Origin: Pleodorina starrii
Lineage: Eukaryota; Chlorophyta; Chlorophyceae; Chlamydomonadales; Volvocaceae
Length of the DNA stretch: 64,000 nt
Assembly: GCA_030267565.1 (NCBI GenBank)
Contig: BRXU01000063.1
Location: forward strand, 62,001 to 126,000
Reading direction: 5' to 3'
The notes beneath the pieces were generated by a model. That model searched no databases, had not been told where the DNA came from, and worked only from the letters and a program-made list of their open reading frames with translations. Of the stretch, positions 51,432-60,663 are shown one piece after another; positions within the stretch are counted from its first letter, which is position 1, and every line of letters starts with the position of its first letter. The translations under genes were made by a program, and so were the position numbers.

Positions 51432-52696
51432 CGTGACTCCACCGCCCCGAGGCCCCAGGTGCGCCGGTCGGCGACCCTGTCCCAGCTCTCGTCGAGGTTC
51501 CCCAGGAAGGCCTCCTGGTCGCGGTCGATGAGGTACTGCTGCAGCAGCGACCCCAGGGGGACGGCGGGGATGAACTGGTGGTCGAAGAAACCCACGATGC
51601 GCTCCTGGTCGATGTAGGGCTGGACCCCGGCGAGCGCGGGGTCGTCGTTGGACATGCCCTCGAGGGTCGGGATGGCCGTCTGCTCCTCGGCGTAGGCCTG
51701 GACGACCTCCGGCTGCATGAGGAAGTCGACGAAGCGCCGGACCTCTTCGGGGTGCTCGGTGTCCGCGCCGGCGGTGACGACCACGTCCACCCCCGAGACC
51801 AGGACGGTCTCGGCGGGGTCGTTCGTGGCGGGCAGCGCGAAGCTGCCGATGGTGAACTCGGGCTCGAACGAGCGGATCTGGGGAACGGCGTAGTTGCCCA
51901 GCAGCAGCATCGCCGACTCGCCCCGGGCGAAGGCGGCGGTGCCGTCCTCGTAGCCGGTGGCCACCGGGTCGGGCTGGGTGTGGTCGAAGAGGGTCGCCAG
52001 CTTCTGCGCGGCCTCCGGCCACTCCTCGCGGAAGGTGCTCCCGCCCGCGAAGCGCTGCTCCCAGAAGTCCTCCGGGACGGTCTGCGGGACGAGGGGTGCG
52101 AGCGGCGCCTGGGCGGTCCAGGCGTCGGCGAGCATCCCGTAGAAGGGGGTGACCCCGGCGGCCTCGAAGGTCTGCGCGGCGGCGATCAGCTCGTCCCACG
52201 TGCGGGGCACCTCCACCCCGTGCTCGGCGAAGAGCTCCTCGTTGTAGAGCACTCCGGAGGCGTTGGCGGCGAAGGGCACCCCGTTGACGGCGCCCGGCGT
52301 GCTCGCGCCCAGGTCCCGGACGACGTCCACGTACGCCGGGTTGACGTCCTCGAGCGCGGGGGTGCCGGCGAAGTCCGCGAAGATCCCGGCGGAGGCGAGC
52401 TCACCGAACGTCGAGTTGGCGTTGAGGGTCAGGACGTCGGGCACGTCCTCCTTGACCAGGCGGGTGCGCAGGGCCGTCTCGGGGTCCGGGACGTTGTCCA
52501 CGACCACGCGCACGTCCGGGTTCTCGGCCTCGAACTGCCGGGCGAGGTCCTCGAAGTAGGCGACGGCCTCGGGCTTGAACTGGAAGAAGGTGATCGTGGT
52601 GGGCGCGTCCGTGTCCGCGGCGCAGCCGGTCAGCAGCAGGGCGCACACGGCCGTCGCGGTCCATCGCCGCGCGCCCCGGCGCCGTGGCGCGGTCAC
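51428..52696 (-). CDS. Sugar-binding lipoprotein of the alpha-glucoside ABC importer
   Basis: Extracellular solute-binding protein (family 1) of 422 aa. From GTG 52696 the signal peptide TAPRRRGARRWTATAVCALLLTGC has a basic start, hydrophobic core and lipobox with Cys25. Conserved family regions: ITFFQFKPEAVAYFEDLARQFEAENPDV, WDELIAAAQTFEAAGVTPFYG and FARGESAMLLLGNYA. The GTG has no good ribosome site of its own; it lies in a GTGA overlap with a 19-codon upstream ORF that does, so it is probably translated by coupling. The substrate is inferred as an alpha-glucoside from the GH13 gene in the operon. Confidence 0.82.
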   Translation of the reverse strand: MTAPRRRGARRWTATAVCALLLTGCAADTDAPTTITFFQFKPEAVAYFEDLARQFEAENPDVRVVVDNVPDPETALRTRLVKEDVPDVLTLNANSTFGELASAGIFADFAGTPALEDVNPAYVDVVRDLGASTPGAVNGVPFAANASGVLYNEELFAEHGVEVPRTWDELIAAAQTFEAAGVTPFYGMLADAWTAQAPLAPLVPQTVPEDFWEQRFAGGSTFREEWPEAAQKLATLFDHTQPDPVATGYEDGTAAFARGESAMLLLGNYAVPQIRSFEPEFTIGSFALPATNDPAETVLVSGVDVVVTAGADTEHPEEVRRFVDFLMQPEVVQAYAEEQTAIPTLEGMSNDDPALAGVQPYIDQERIVGFFDHQFIPAVPLGSLLQQYLIDRDQEAFLGNLDESWDRVADRRTWGLGAVESR

Positions 52697-52752
52697 GGCC
52701 GCACCGGGACGGGGAGGGCGGAGGGGGGCGGCGGGGCAGGGGTCTCGCTCAT
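52693..52752 (-). CDS. Short upstream ORF coupled to the binding protein gene
   Basis: A 19-codon ORF with a strong ribosome site (GGAGAACC before the ATG) encoding MSETPAPPPP-SALPVPVRP. Its TGA overlaps the GTG of the binding protein (GTGA). It could set translation of the operon; the Pro run may slow ribosomes. Alternatively it marks a frameshift of an older, longer start. Confidence 0.5.
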   Translation of the reverse strand: MSETPAPPPPSALPVPVRP

Positions 52753-52803
52753 GGTTCTCCTCGGGCGGGGCGACGACGGACGACAGGCGGTCCGGCACTG
52801 CGC

Positions 52804-52846
52804 GGACTATAAATACGTGACTTAGATTTATTATCTGGACTATTAT
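52804..52846. promoter_or_regulatory. Divergent promoter/operator between the glucoside operon and ROK gene
   Basis: A sharply AT-rich 43-base island. For the ROK gene: -10 TATTAT (52841-52846) and -35 GTGACT (52817-52822), spacer 18. For the transport operon: -10 TATAGT on the minus strand. Inverted repeat ATAAAT-N11-ATTTAT (52809-52814 with 52826-52831) and a direct repeat GGACTAT (52804-52810, 52838-52844) are likely ROK binding sites. Confidence 0.55.
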
Positions 52847-52880
52847 GTGGATCACAGTTCGGGAGAGTCAAGGGGTTCGG

Positions 52881-54071
52881 GTGGGTCGTACGGGAACATC
52901 GCCGCAGCTGCTGCGCCGGACCAACACGGTCGCGGTCCTGGAGGTGATGCGCGGGGCGGGCGTCGTCACCGTCACGGAGCTCATCGCCGCCACCGGCCTG
53001 GTGCGCACCACCGTCATCGCCGTGTGCGACGACCTGCTGCGGATGGGCTGGATCGAGGAGCTCGAGGGAGCCTCCGACGCCCAGGTCGGCCGGCCCGCCC
53101 GCCGTTTCCGGTTCCGGGACCGCGCGGGCTTCGTGGTGGGCGTGGACGTCGGCGAGGCCAAGACCACCGCCGTGGTGGCGGATCTGCGGGGCCGCGTCCT
53201 GGGCCGCACGACCCGCGCCTTCGCCGACCCCGCCCCGGCACGGCGCCTGGCCACCGTGGACGACGCCGTCGACGGCGCGCTCGCGGACGCGTCCGTCGCC
53301 CCGGGGTCGGTACTGGCCGCCGCGGTGGGGATCGCCGCGCCCGTTGACCGCGCCGGCAGGATCTCCCACGGCCAACCGTTCTGGGCGGCCTTCGACCTCG
53401 GGCTCGAGACCCGGCTGGAAGAGCGCCGCGGGTGGCCCGCCCTGCTGGCCAACGACGCCAACCTCGCGGCGATGGCCGAGCGCTGGCGCGGGGCTGCTGC
53501 CGGGGTGGACGACCTCGTGGTGATGCTGGCGGGGGAGCGGATCGGCACCGGGGTGATGGAGGCCGGCCGTCTCCTGCACGGCCGCTCCGGCGCGGCGGGC
53601 GAGCTCGGCAGCCTGACCCTGGTCGAAGGGGTCGGCAGCCCGGACGGCATCGCCGCGCTGTGTCGGGCGTGGGGTGCCGAGGCGGTGCGGCCCGGGGCGC
53701 CGGAGACCGCGCTCCGGGAGCTGGCCGGGCCGTCCGGGGCCGTCGAGGCGGAGGCGGTGTTCCGTGCCGCCGCGGGCGGCGACGAGGTCGCGCAGCAGAT
53801 CCTCGATCGCCTCGCCGAGCGGCTCGCGCGGGTCATCGGCCTGCTGGGCACGCTCTTCGACCCGGAACTGGTGGTCATCGCCGGTGCCGTGGCCGAGTCC
53901 GCGGGCGCGCTGCTGGGACGGATCGAGGACCTGCTGCCCCGCTTCACCGCCACGCCCCCGCGGGTGGCGGTCTCGGTGCTCGGGGAGTCGGTGGTCTCCG
54001 TGGGGGCAGTCCGTCTGGCCCTGGACCACGTGGAGCGCCACGCCCTGGACCTGGAGCTCGCCGGCCGCTGA
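52881..54071 (+). CDS. ROK-family transcription regulator, zinc motif absent
   Basis: Probable sugar-responsive repressor of the adjacent importer operon, 396 aa. I chose GTG 52881 (AAGGGG upstream) because the ATG at 52845 lies in the -10 box. A winged helix (about 18-60; TVTELIAATGLVRTTVIAVCDDLLRMGWIEE) precedes the ROK domain: VGVDVGEAKTTAVVADLRG (degenerate DxGGT phosphate loop), ANDANLAAMAE and GIGTGVMEAGRLLHG-like region. The usual ROK zinc signature CxCGxxGCxE is absent; the place reads GAAGELGSLTLVEGVG. So it is a regulator, not a kinase, and may not bind zinc. Confidence 0.8.
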   Translation: MGRTGTSPQLLRRTNTVAVLEVMRGAGVVTVTELIAATGLVRTTVIAVCDDLLRMGWIEELEGASDAQVGRPARRFRFRDRAGFVVGVDVGEAKTTAVVADLRGRVLGRTTRAFADPAPARRLATVDDAVDGALADASVAPGSVLAAAVGIAAPVDRAGRISHGQPFWAAFDLGLETRLEERRGWPALLANDANLAAMAERWRGAAAGVDDLVVMLAGERIGTGVMEAGRLLHGRSGAAGELGSLTLVEGVGSPDGIAALCRAWGAEAVRPGAPETALRELAGPSGAVEAEAVFRAAAGGDEVAQQILDRLAERLARVIGLLGTLFDPELVVIAGAVAESAGALLGRIEDLLPRFTATPPRVAVSVLGESVVSVGAVRLALDHVERHALDLELAGR

Positions 54072-54141
54072 GGCTCAGGTGGCGGCCGAGGTCCGCCGTC
54101 CCCGGCGCGCCCGAGGACTGTCGCGAGGCCCCGCAGCGTGC

Positions 54142-57100
54142 TCACCGGGCAGGCCGTCTCCGCACGGTGTCGGGTGCCTCGGGCTCGAGGACCAGGTCGA
54201 GCCGGGCGCTGCGGGCGTGCAGCCGCGCCGAGCGTGGGACGTCGACGCCGCAGGAGCGGCTGCCGAGACCGTGGTGGCCGACGTCGAGGTGCAGGAACCA
54301 GTCGCGTCCGGCGGTGTCCGGCAGCTCGTGCGGGTGGGCCGCAGCCATGAGCTCCTCATCCCGGTATGGGGTGAGCGTCCACTGCAACCCCCGGGGAGCG
54401 GGCGCTCCGTCCAGTTCGGTGCTCAGGGTCTGCAGCCGCAGGCGGGTGCCGTCGGCCAGTGGAATGCTGAGCCGGTGCGCGCGGGCGCGGTTGCCCGAGG
54501 CCTGCGGGCGGGCGCCGGGATCGGCCAGGCCCCGGGCCGGAAGGCGGTGCGTGCCGTACCGCGCGGCGGCGCAGGCATCGGGATAGGACTGGTGCGGGCC
54601 GTCGCCGTCGAACTTCACCTCCCCGTCGGGATCCACGGGCAGGGACAGGACACAGCCCACCCGCGCGAGGGGGACGTCCAGTTCGGGGAGCTGCCAGGAC
54701 AGTTCCAGGCGCCGGGCGCCGGGGCGGTCCGTGGCGCTCCAGCGGTGGGTGAGCACGAACGGCGCGGTGCGCAGATCGGTGCCCGGTGCGGCCCACAGGG
54801 TGCGGACCGTGCCCGCCGGCGCGCCGGAATCGTGGGCCAGGGTGCGTGGCTGGAGACGGTGCAGACCGTGGTCCAGCCATCGCCAGGCCGTGGAGACCAC
54901 GATGCCCGGCGTCGCCGTGGCGTCGCGGGGGTCGGTCCCGGTGTAGCCGTGCCAGTCCGTGTCGTCCCCGTCCGGGGACGGCCGCCACAGTTCGCGGGTC
55001 GGCTCGATGGTGCCGGCGTCGTTGTCCGTGGGCGCGCGGAAAACGCAGAGCACGGGACCGCGGACCCCGGACGGTGCCGTCGCGGCCGGCCCTGGTGTCC
55101 CGGAGGCGACGGCCGGCGGGCCGGTGAGCTGGGCGTCACGCCGTCGTGACCCGGCCACAGGACCGCGGGCCTCCACGGTGACCTCGAGGTGCTGCCCGGG
55201 TCCAGGGGCCACGGGCAGGGGCACGCGGCTGCTGCGGCGGGGCGGCAGGTCGCCGGCCTCCACCGTGCCCGTCCTGAGCGTCTCCACAGCGGTGCCGCGC
55301 AGCGTCCAGTGCAGCCGCAGGCCTGTGAGCACGGTGTGGTCGTACCCGTTGCCGACCACCGCGTGCCCGGGGTCGAGCTCGAGGCGCAGCGGGTCGATCA
55401 CCGCCGCGTACTCGAGCAGTCCCGGGCCGGGGAGGCCGTCGGCGGTGCACAGTCCGTCGAGCACGAAGCTGCCGTCGTGCAGGGGCTCCCCGAAGTCGCC
55501 GCCGTAGGCGAGGAACGGGACGCCGTCGGGTGTGACGGTGGTGATGCCGTGGTCCTTCCACTCCCAGACGAAACCGCCGCACGCGCGGGGGTGGGTCCGG
55601 AAGATCTCCTCGTAGTCGGCAAGGCCACCGGGGCCGGTGCCCATGGGGTGGGCGTACTCGCACAGCACGAACGGCATCCGGGCGATCCGGTTTGACCCGG
55701 CAGCGTCCGTGGAGGGCACGGGCTCGCCGGCGGCGATGCTGCGGGTCTCGCGCGGCGTCGGGTACATGCGGGAGTAGACGTCGGTGTAGGCCGCGTCGTG
55801 GTCGCCCTCGTAGTGCACGGGGCGGTCGTCGTGCCGGCGCAGCCAGTCGGCGGCGGCCGCGAGGTTCGCGCCGGTGCCCGACTCGTTGCCGAGGGACAGC
55901 ATCACGACGCTCGCGTGGTTCTTGTCCCGGTGCCACATCCGGGCCGTGCGGTCGAGGTAGGCCCCTCGCCAGGCAGGGTCGTCCGAGGGGTTGCGCGCCC
56001 AGCCCTGCTGCACGAAGCCGTGGGTCTCGAGGTCGCCCTCGAGGACGACCCACAGCCCCATCTCGTCGGCCAGGTCGAGGGCGTGGTGCGCCGGTGGATA
56101 GTGGCTGGTGCGCACCGCGTTGACGTGGTTCCCCTGCATGAGGCGGTACTCGTCGCGGGTGAAGTCGGCATCCACGGCGCGGCCCCGGCGCGGGTGGAAC
56201 TCGTGCCGGTTGACGCCGCGGAAGCGCACCGGGGCGCCGTCGACCTGCAGGACGCCGTCGGTGGAGATGGCGACGCGGCGGAATCCGGCGCGGTGGGTGA
56301 CGAGCTGTCCCTGGGCGCGCAGGGCGACGTCGTAGAGGTGCGGGTCCTCGGCGGTCCAGGCGCGCACGACCCCGACGGGCAGCTCCACCCGGTCGGGGCC
56401 GTCCACGGTGGTGGAAAGGCCGAGCTCCGGGATCTCCACCTGCACCGGGAACGCGTCCGCGGGGGCCGTGATCCGGCAGCCCAGGACGCCCTCACCGGTG
56501 GCCGGGTCCCGGTCCGCGGTGAGGTGGACGTCGTCGATCCCGCCGTGCACCTCGCCGAGCACGCGAACGTCGCGGAAGATGCCGGGCAGCCACCACTGGT
56601 CCTGGTCCTCGAGGTAGGACCCCGCGCTGAACTGGTGGACCCGCACCACCACGGTGTTCTCCCCGTCCCGGACGAGGTCGGTGACGTCGAACTCGTGGGT
56701 GAGCCGGGAGCCCATCGCCTGGCCGGCCCACCGTCCGTTCACCCACACCCGGAAGGCGGACTCGACGCCCTCGAAGCGCAGCAGCACGGCACGCAGGTCC
56801 GTCCTCGCGCCGCCGGTGAGATCGGCGAGCACGAAGCGCGTGCGGTGGTCGCCCGTCGGGTTGGCGTCCGGGACGTGCGGCGGGTCCACGGGGAAGGGGT
56901 AGACGACGTTGGTGTACCAGGGGGTGCCGAACCGCCGGTCCCCGTCGAGGTGCTCGAGCACCCAGTGGCCGGGGACGGGGATCCGGTCCGGCCAGGCGGT
57001 GTCCGGTGCTGTCGGGTCGGGGCAGGCCGAGACGGCGTCGGACGCCGAGGGGAACCAGCGGAAGTCCCACGCGCCCGCCAGAGAGAGCTCCGGCCGGTCG

Positions 57101-57210
57101 GAGGTGAGGTGCGCCCGCGGGGGCAACGACCCGCGGGATCCGTCGGGGTGGGTGAACCACCACGGGTCCACTCGGGCATCGGCGGTGCTGCCGGTGGTGC
57201 AGGGATGCAT
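54142..57210 (-). CDS. lacZ: GH2 beta-galactosidase
   Basis: Cytoplasmic beta-galactosidase of 1022 aa, the length of E. coli LacZ. Domains in order: sugar-binding jelly roll (about 40-220; FGTPWYTNVVYPFPVDPPHVPD), immunoglobulin-like domain, TIM barrel with acid/base Glu443 in LSLGNESGTG and nucleophile Glu518 in VLCEYAHPMG, and the C-terminal small-chain domain. FRGVNRHEFHPRRGRA and FVWEWKDHG are conserved. It is the last gene of the galactoside operon, 81 bases after the binding protein gene, with only a weak ribosome site (GGAG 15 bases before the ATG). Confidence 0.93.
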   Translation of the reverse strand: MHPCTTGSTADARVDPWWFTHPDGSRGSLPPRAHLTSDRPELSLAGAWDFRWFPSASDAVSACPDPTAPDTAWPDRIPVPGHWVLEHLDGDRRFGTPWYTNVVYPFPVDPPHVPDANPTGDHRTRFVLADLTGGARTDLRAVLLRFEGVESAFRVWVNGRWAGQAMGSRLTHEFDVTDLVRDGENTVVVRVHQFSAGSYLEDQDQWWLPGIFRDVRVLGEVHGGIDDVHLTADRDPATGEGVLGCRITAPADAFPVQVEIPELGLSTTVDGPDRVELPVGVVRAWTAEDPHLYDVALRAQGQLVTHRAGFRRVAISTDGVLQVDGAPVRFRGVNRHEFHPRRGRAVDADFTRDEYRLMQGNHVNAVRTSHYPPAHHALDLADEMGLWVVLEGDLETHGFVQQGWARNPSDDPAWRGAYLDRTARMWHRDKNHASVVMLSLGNESGTGANLAAAADWLRRHDDRPVHYEGDHDAAYTDVYSRMYPTPRETRSIAAGEPVPSTDAAGSNRIARMPFVLCEYAHPMGTGPGGLADYEEIFRTHPRACGGFVWEWKDHGITTVTPDGVPFLAYGGDFGEPLHDGSFVLDGLCTADGLPGPGLLEYAAVIDPLRLELDPGHAVVGNGYDHTVLTGLRLHWTLRGTAVETLRTGTVEAGDLPPRRSSRVPLPVAPGPGQHLEVTVEARGPVAGSRRRDAQLTGPPAVASGTPGPAATAPSGVRGPVLCVFRAPTDNDAGTIEPTRELWRPSPDGDDTDWHGYTGTDPRDATATPGIVVSTAWRWLDHGLHRLQPRTLAHDSGAPAGTVRTLWAAPGTDLRTAPFVLTHRWSATDRPGARRLELSWQLPELDVPLARVGCVLSLPVDPDGEVKFDGDGPHQSYPDACAAARYGTHRLPARGLADPGARPQASGNRARAHRLSIPLADGTRLRLQTLSTELDGAPAPRGLQWTLTPYRDEELMAAAHPHELPDTAGRDWFLHLDVGHHGLGSRSCGVDVPRSARLHARSARLDLVLEPEAPDTVRRRPAR

Positions 57211-57291
57211 GGGTCTCGGTGCTCCGGGTCGGGGGTCGTCGTGGTCGGGAAGGGCTCCGCACCGGGAGGAGAGGTCCCGGAGCGGCTCGGG

Positions 57292-58704
57292 TCAGGAGTC
57301 GTCGGTCTCGTCGGTCTCGAAGAGGACGTTGATGGCTTCGTTCGTCTCCGCCAGGACGGACGCGGGCACCCGGTTCGCGTAGATGTCCTCCAGTGCCGGG
57401 GTCATCAGGGCCGAGACGTCTGCGCCGAACTTCGTGACGGGGAAGTAGACGGTGTTGCCCTCCTGGACCGGGGCGGTGAACGGTTCGGGATCGATTCCCA
57501 TCTGCCGGTAGGCCTCCGCGGCGAGGGGCGTGGCGTCCTTTCGGGCGGGGAAGACGACACCGGCGCGGGCGACCTCCTGTTGGCACTGCGCCGAGGACAT
57601 GAACGCCGTCCACTGCGCCGCGCCCTTAGGGTTGTCGGTGTCCTTGACGATCGAATCCGCCAGGCCGTTGAGCATGGAAGTGGCGGTGCCGTCGGGTCCC
57701 ACGGGTGTGCGGGCGGTGCCCACGGGGAAGTCCTCGATGCCGGCGTAGGTGCTGATCATCCAGGCCCCGTCCAGGACCATGGCCGCCGATCCCGAGGCCA
57801 GCTGGGCGTTGACGCCCTCGGCCGCGTTGAACTGCCCGTACGGGGGCATGTACCCCTTGTCGGTCAACCCGAAGTACCAGTCGAGGGTCTCGTGCAGCGC
57901 GGGGTCGTCCAGGTTGTAGTGGTCTCCCCACAGCGGCTCGTTCGTGACCCGCCAGCCGTTGGAGGCGGCGAACGCCGACCACTGTCCCTGGCCGGCGGTG
58001 CTCCCGCCGGCCTCGGAGATGCCCAGGCCGTAGACGGCGACGTGGTCCTTGTCGAAGCCCGGTTCGTCGCCGCGGACGCCGTTCTCGTCCACGGTCAGGT
58101 GCGCCACGAGGTCCTCGAAGCTGCCGCCGTCCTCGGGGTTCCAGCTCCAGCCCTCGAGGTCCGCGGGGGTCAAGCCCGCCTCGGCGAGCAGCTCTTCGTT
58201 GTAGAAGGCGGCGACGGTGTCCCAGTCCTTGGGCGCGCCGTACTGGTGGCCGTCCGGGCCGGTCCACAGGTCGACGAGGCCGTCCTGGTAGTCGTCGGGG
58301 TCCAGTGCCGCGGTGGCAGGGTGCTCGTTCAGGGGGGCCAGGACCTCGAGCTCGGCGAACTGGGGGTACTTGGAGACGTGGTTGGTGAACACGTCCGGGC
58401 CGGTGTCGGCGATGAACCCGGCCGTGAGCTTCGTCCAGTAGTCGTCCCATCCGGTCTGGGTGATGCGCACGTCCTGGTCCGGGTGCTCGGTCTCGAACAT
58501 CTCGGCGCACTTCTGGTAGGCGGGCAGCTGGTTGGTGTCCCACATCCAGTAGTCGACGACGCCGGTGGCCGTGGCCTCGGCGTCCGGGTCCGCCCCGCAC
58601 CCGGTGAGGGCGAGCAGCGGGACGGTGGAGACGGCCAGGGCCAGGCGCGTGCGAGTGCGTGGCGTGCGCCGGGGACGGTGGGAGAGTGCGGGGTTGCGTG
58701 TCAT
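57292..58704 (-). CDS. Galactoside-binding lipoprotein of ABC importer
   Basis: Extracellular solute-binding protein (family 1) of 470 aa with a lipoprotein signal: RRTPRTRTR, hydrophobic core and lipobox LTGC (Cys36). Family features: VVDYWMWDTNQLPAYQKCAEMFETEHPDQDV, GPDVFTNHVSKYPQFAELEVLAPL, GSAAMVLDGAWM, FMSSAQCQQEVARAGVVFPARK. The acidic tail FETDETDDS is short. The substrate is inferred as an alpha- or beta-galactoside (raffinose, melibiose or lactose type) because the operon encodes both galactosidases. Confidence 0.88.
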   Translation of the reverse strand: MTRNPALSHRPRRTPRTRTRLALAVSTVPLLALTGCGADPDAEATATGVVDYWMWDTNQLPAYQKCAEMFETEHPDQDVRITQTGWDDYWTKLTAGFIADTGPDVFTNHVSKYPQFAELEVLAPLNEHPATAALDPDDYQDGLVDLWTGPDGHQYGAPKDWDTVAAFYNEELLAEAGLTPADLEGWSWNPEDGGSFEDLVAHLTVDENGVRGDEPGFDKDHVAVYGLGISEAGGSTAGQGQWSAFAASNGWRVTNEPLWGDHYNLDDPALHETLDWYFGLTDKGYMPPYGQFNAAEGVNAQLASGSAAMVLDGAWMISTYAGIEDFPVGTARTPVGPDGTATSMLNGLADSIVKDTDNPKGAAQWTAFMSSAQCQQEVARAGVVFPARKDATPLAAEAYRQMGIDPEPFTAPVQEGNTVYFPVTKFGADVSALMTPALEDIYANRVPASVLAETNEAINVLFETDETDDS

Positions 58705-58713
58705 GGTGAGCTC

Positions 58714-59697
58714 CTACTTGATGCCGCTGAAGCCGATGGAGTTGACGACGCGCTTGGCGAAGACCGCGAAGAGCAGGATCATCGGCAGCGCGGCGATGAG
58801 GGTGGCGGCCATCAGACCCGCCCAGTCGGTGCCGGTCTGCGGGGACTGCGCCCGGAAGACGCCCAGGGCCACCGTGAGGACGCGGGAGGCGTCCGTGTAG
58901 GAGACCATCAGCGGCCAGAAGTAGTCGTTCCAGGCCGTCATGTACGTGAGGATGCCCAGGGTCGCCATCGGCGCCGCGGACATGGGCAGGATCACCCGGA
59001 AGAACACCCCGACCTTGGAGACGCCGTCCAGCAGGGCGGCCTCCTCGATCTCCGCGGGGACGTTCATGAAGAACTGCCGCAGGAAGAACACCGCGAACGG
59101 GGTCATGAACATCGTCGGCAGGGCGATGCCCAGCATGGAGTCCACCAGTCCCAGCTCCTTGATGAGCACGAAGTTGGGCAGCAGGGTGAAGATGGCCGGC
59201 ACCATGAGTCCGGCGAGGAACAGGGCGAACATCCGGTCCCGCCCGGGCCACCGCAGCCGGGAGAAGGCGTAGGCGGCCATGGCCGAGAACAGCAGCTGGC
59301 CCGCGGTGATGAGCGTGGCCACCACCACGGAGTTCAGCAGGTAGCGCCAGAAGTTCAGCGACGTGCCGGAGCCGCCCTCGGCGAGGGCCTCCTCGGTGGA
59401 CTGCATCCCCAGCACGCGTTCGAAGGCGCCCCAGGTGAACTCCGGGGGCAACCAGGAGGAGGGATCCGCCTGCAGCCCGGGATTCGTGGACAGCGCGGTG
59501 CGCAGCATCCAGTAGAAGGGGAACAGTGTGACGAGGACGACGGCGATCAGGAAGGCCCAGGCGAGCAGCCTGCCGGGGGTGATCCGGCGGCGGGCGGGGG
59601 CGGGGGTGTCCGCCGGGGCCGCGGTCACGGGCGCGGCGGCGCCCGTGGAACTGGGCGCGGCGCTTCCGGGTTGCGCTGGGGCTGGGGTCGGGTTCAT
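58714..59697 (-). CDS. ABC sugar importer permease, MalG type (galactoside operon)
   Basis: Six-helix permease of 327 aa with a Pro/Ala-rich N-terminal cytoplasmic tail of about 35 residues. EAA loop IEEAALLDGVSKVGVFFRVILPMS; C-terminal VNSIGFSGIK. It starts 15 bases after the first permease gene and ends 9 bases before the binding protein gene. CUT1 family. Confidence 0.9.
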   Translation of the reverse strand: MNPTPAPAQPGSAAPSSTGAAAPVTAAPADTPAPARRRITPGRLLAWAFLIAVVLVTLFPFYWMLRTALSTNPGLQADPSSWLPPEFTWGAFERVLGMQSTEEALAEGGSGTSLNFWRYLLNSVVVATLITAGQLLFSAMAAYAFSRLRWPGRDRMFALFLAGLMVPAIFTLLPNFVLIKELGLVDSMLGIALPTMFMTPFAVFFLRQFFMNVPAEIEEAALLDGVSKVGVFFRVILPMSAAPMATLGILTYMTAWNDYFWPLMVSYTDASRVLTVALGVFRAQSPQTGTDWAGLMAATLIAALPMILLFAVFAKRVVNSIGFSGIK

Positions 59698-59712
59698 CGG
59701 AGCTCCTCGGGA

Positions 59713-60654
59713 TCAGGCCAGGTCCGTGGACCCGGCGCGGGTCAGACGGAACTGGAGGAAGGTGATGACGGCCAGGACCACGAGCAGGGCCACGGACATC
59801 GCCGAGGCGTAGCCGAACTGGAAGCGGCCGAAGGCCATGTCGTAGATGTAGAGCTGGAGCACGTTGGTGGCGTTGGCCGGCCCACCGGCGGTCGTCACGG
59901 CGACGGTGTCGAAGACCTGGAAGGACCCGATGACCGTCATGATGAGCACCAGCGCCAGGATGGGGCGCAGCAGGGGCAGGGTGATGGTGAAGAAGGTCCG
60001 GACCTCACCGGCCCCGTCGATGCGCGCCGCCTCGTAGACGGTCTGGGGCAGGGTTTGCAGACCCGCGAAGATCAGCAGGGCGGTGTAGCCCATGTGCCGC
60101 CACACGTTGATCAGCGCGATCGTGGGAATGGCCCAGGTCTCGTCGGAGAGGAAGCCGATCCGGTCCAGCCCCACCCACGAGATGACCTGGTTGGCCACCC
60201 CGAACTGGGTGTCGAGGATCCACAGCCACACGATCGCGGCGACCACGTTGGAGACCAGGTAGGGGGCGAGCACCACCCCGCGCAGGAAGGTGGACTGGGT
60301 GAGGTGGTGCATCATCAGCGCGATGAGCAGGGCGAACGTGGTCTGGATCCCGATGTTCAGCAGGACGTACTCCACCGTGACCAGCAGCGAGTCCCAGAAG
60401 ATGGGGTCCTGCACGAGGCGTCGGTAGTTGGCCAGGCCCACGAACTCGGACGGGGTGAGCAGGTTGAAGCCGGTGAAGCTCAGCCAGATGCCCCGCACGG
60501 TGGGCCAGGCGAGGAAGACGAGGAAGCCGAGGAGGGCCGGGGCGATGAACAGCATCGCGATCCGGGTGTCCTGCCGGCCCCGCCGGCGTGCACCGCCGGA
60601 CTGGCCCGGAACGACCGGCGTGTCCGGTCGGCGGGAACGAGTGGTCGTGGACAT
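59713..60654 (-). CDS. ABC sugar importer permease, MalF type (galactoside operon)
   Basis: Six-helix permease of 313 aa. The N-terminal tail is basic and Ser/Arg-rich; helices begin at about 32. EAA loop YEAARIDGAGEVRTFFTITLPLL. Nine bases separate it from the alpha-galactosidase stop. Together with the MalG-type permease it forms the pore; no ATPase gene accompanies them. Confidence 0.9.
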   Translation of the reverse strand: MSTTTRSRRPDTPVVPGQSGGARRRGRQDTRIAMLFIAPALLGFLVFLAWPTVRGIWLSFTGFNLLTPSEFVGLANYRRLVQDPIFWDSLLVTVEYVLLNIGIQTTFALLIALMMHHLTQSTFLRGVVLAPYLVSNVVAAIVWLWILDTQFGVANQVISWVGLDRIGFLSDETWAIPTIALINVWRHMGYTALLIFAGLQTLPQTVYEAARIDGAGEVRTFFTITLPLLRPILALVLIMTVIGSFQVFDTVAVTTAGGPANATNVLQLYIYDMAFGRFQFGYASAMSVALLVVLAVITFLQFRLTRAGSTDLA

Positions 60655-60663
60655 GGGGCTACC

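Noticed and set aside
52845..52880. ATG at 52845 as the start of the ROK regulator
   Set aside because: It lies in the -10 box TATTAT, has no ribosome site, and the GTG at 52881 follows AAGGGG.
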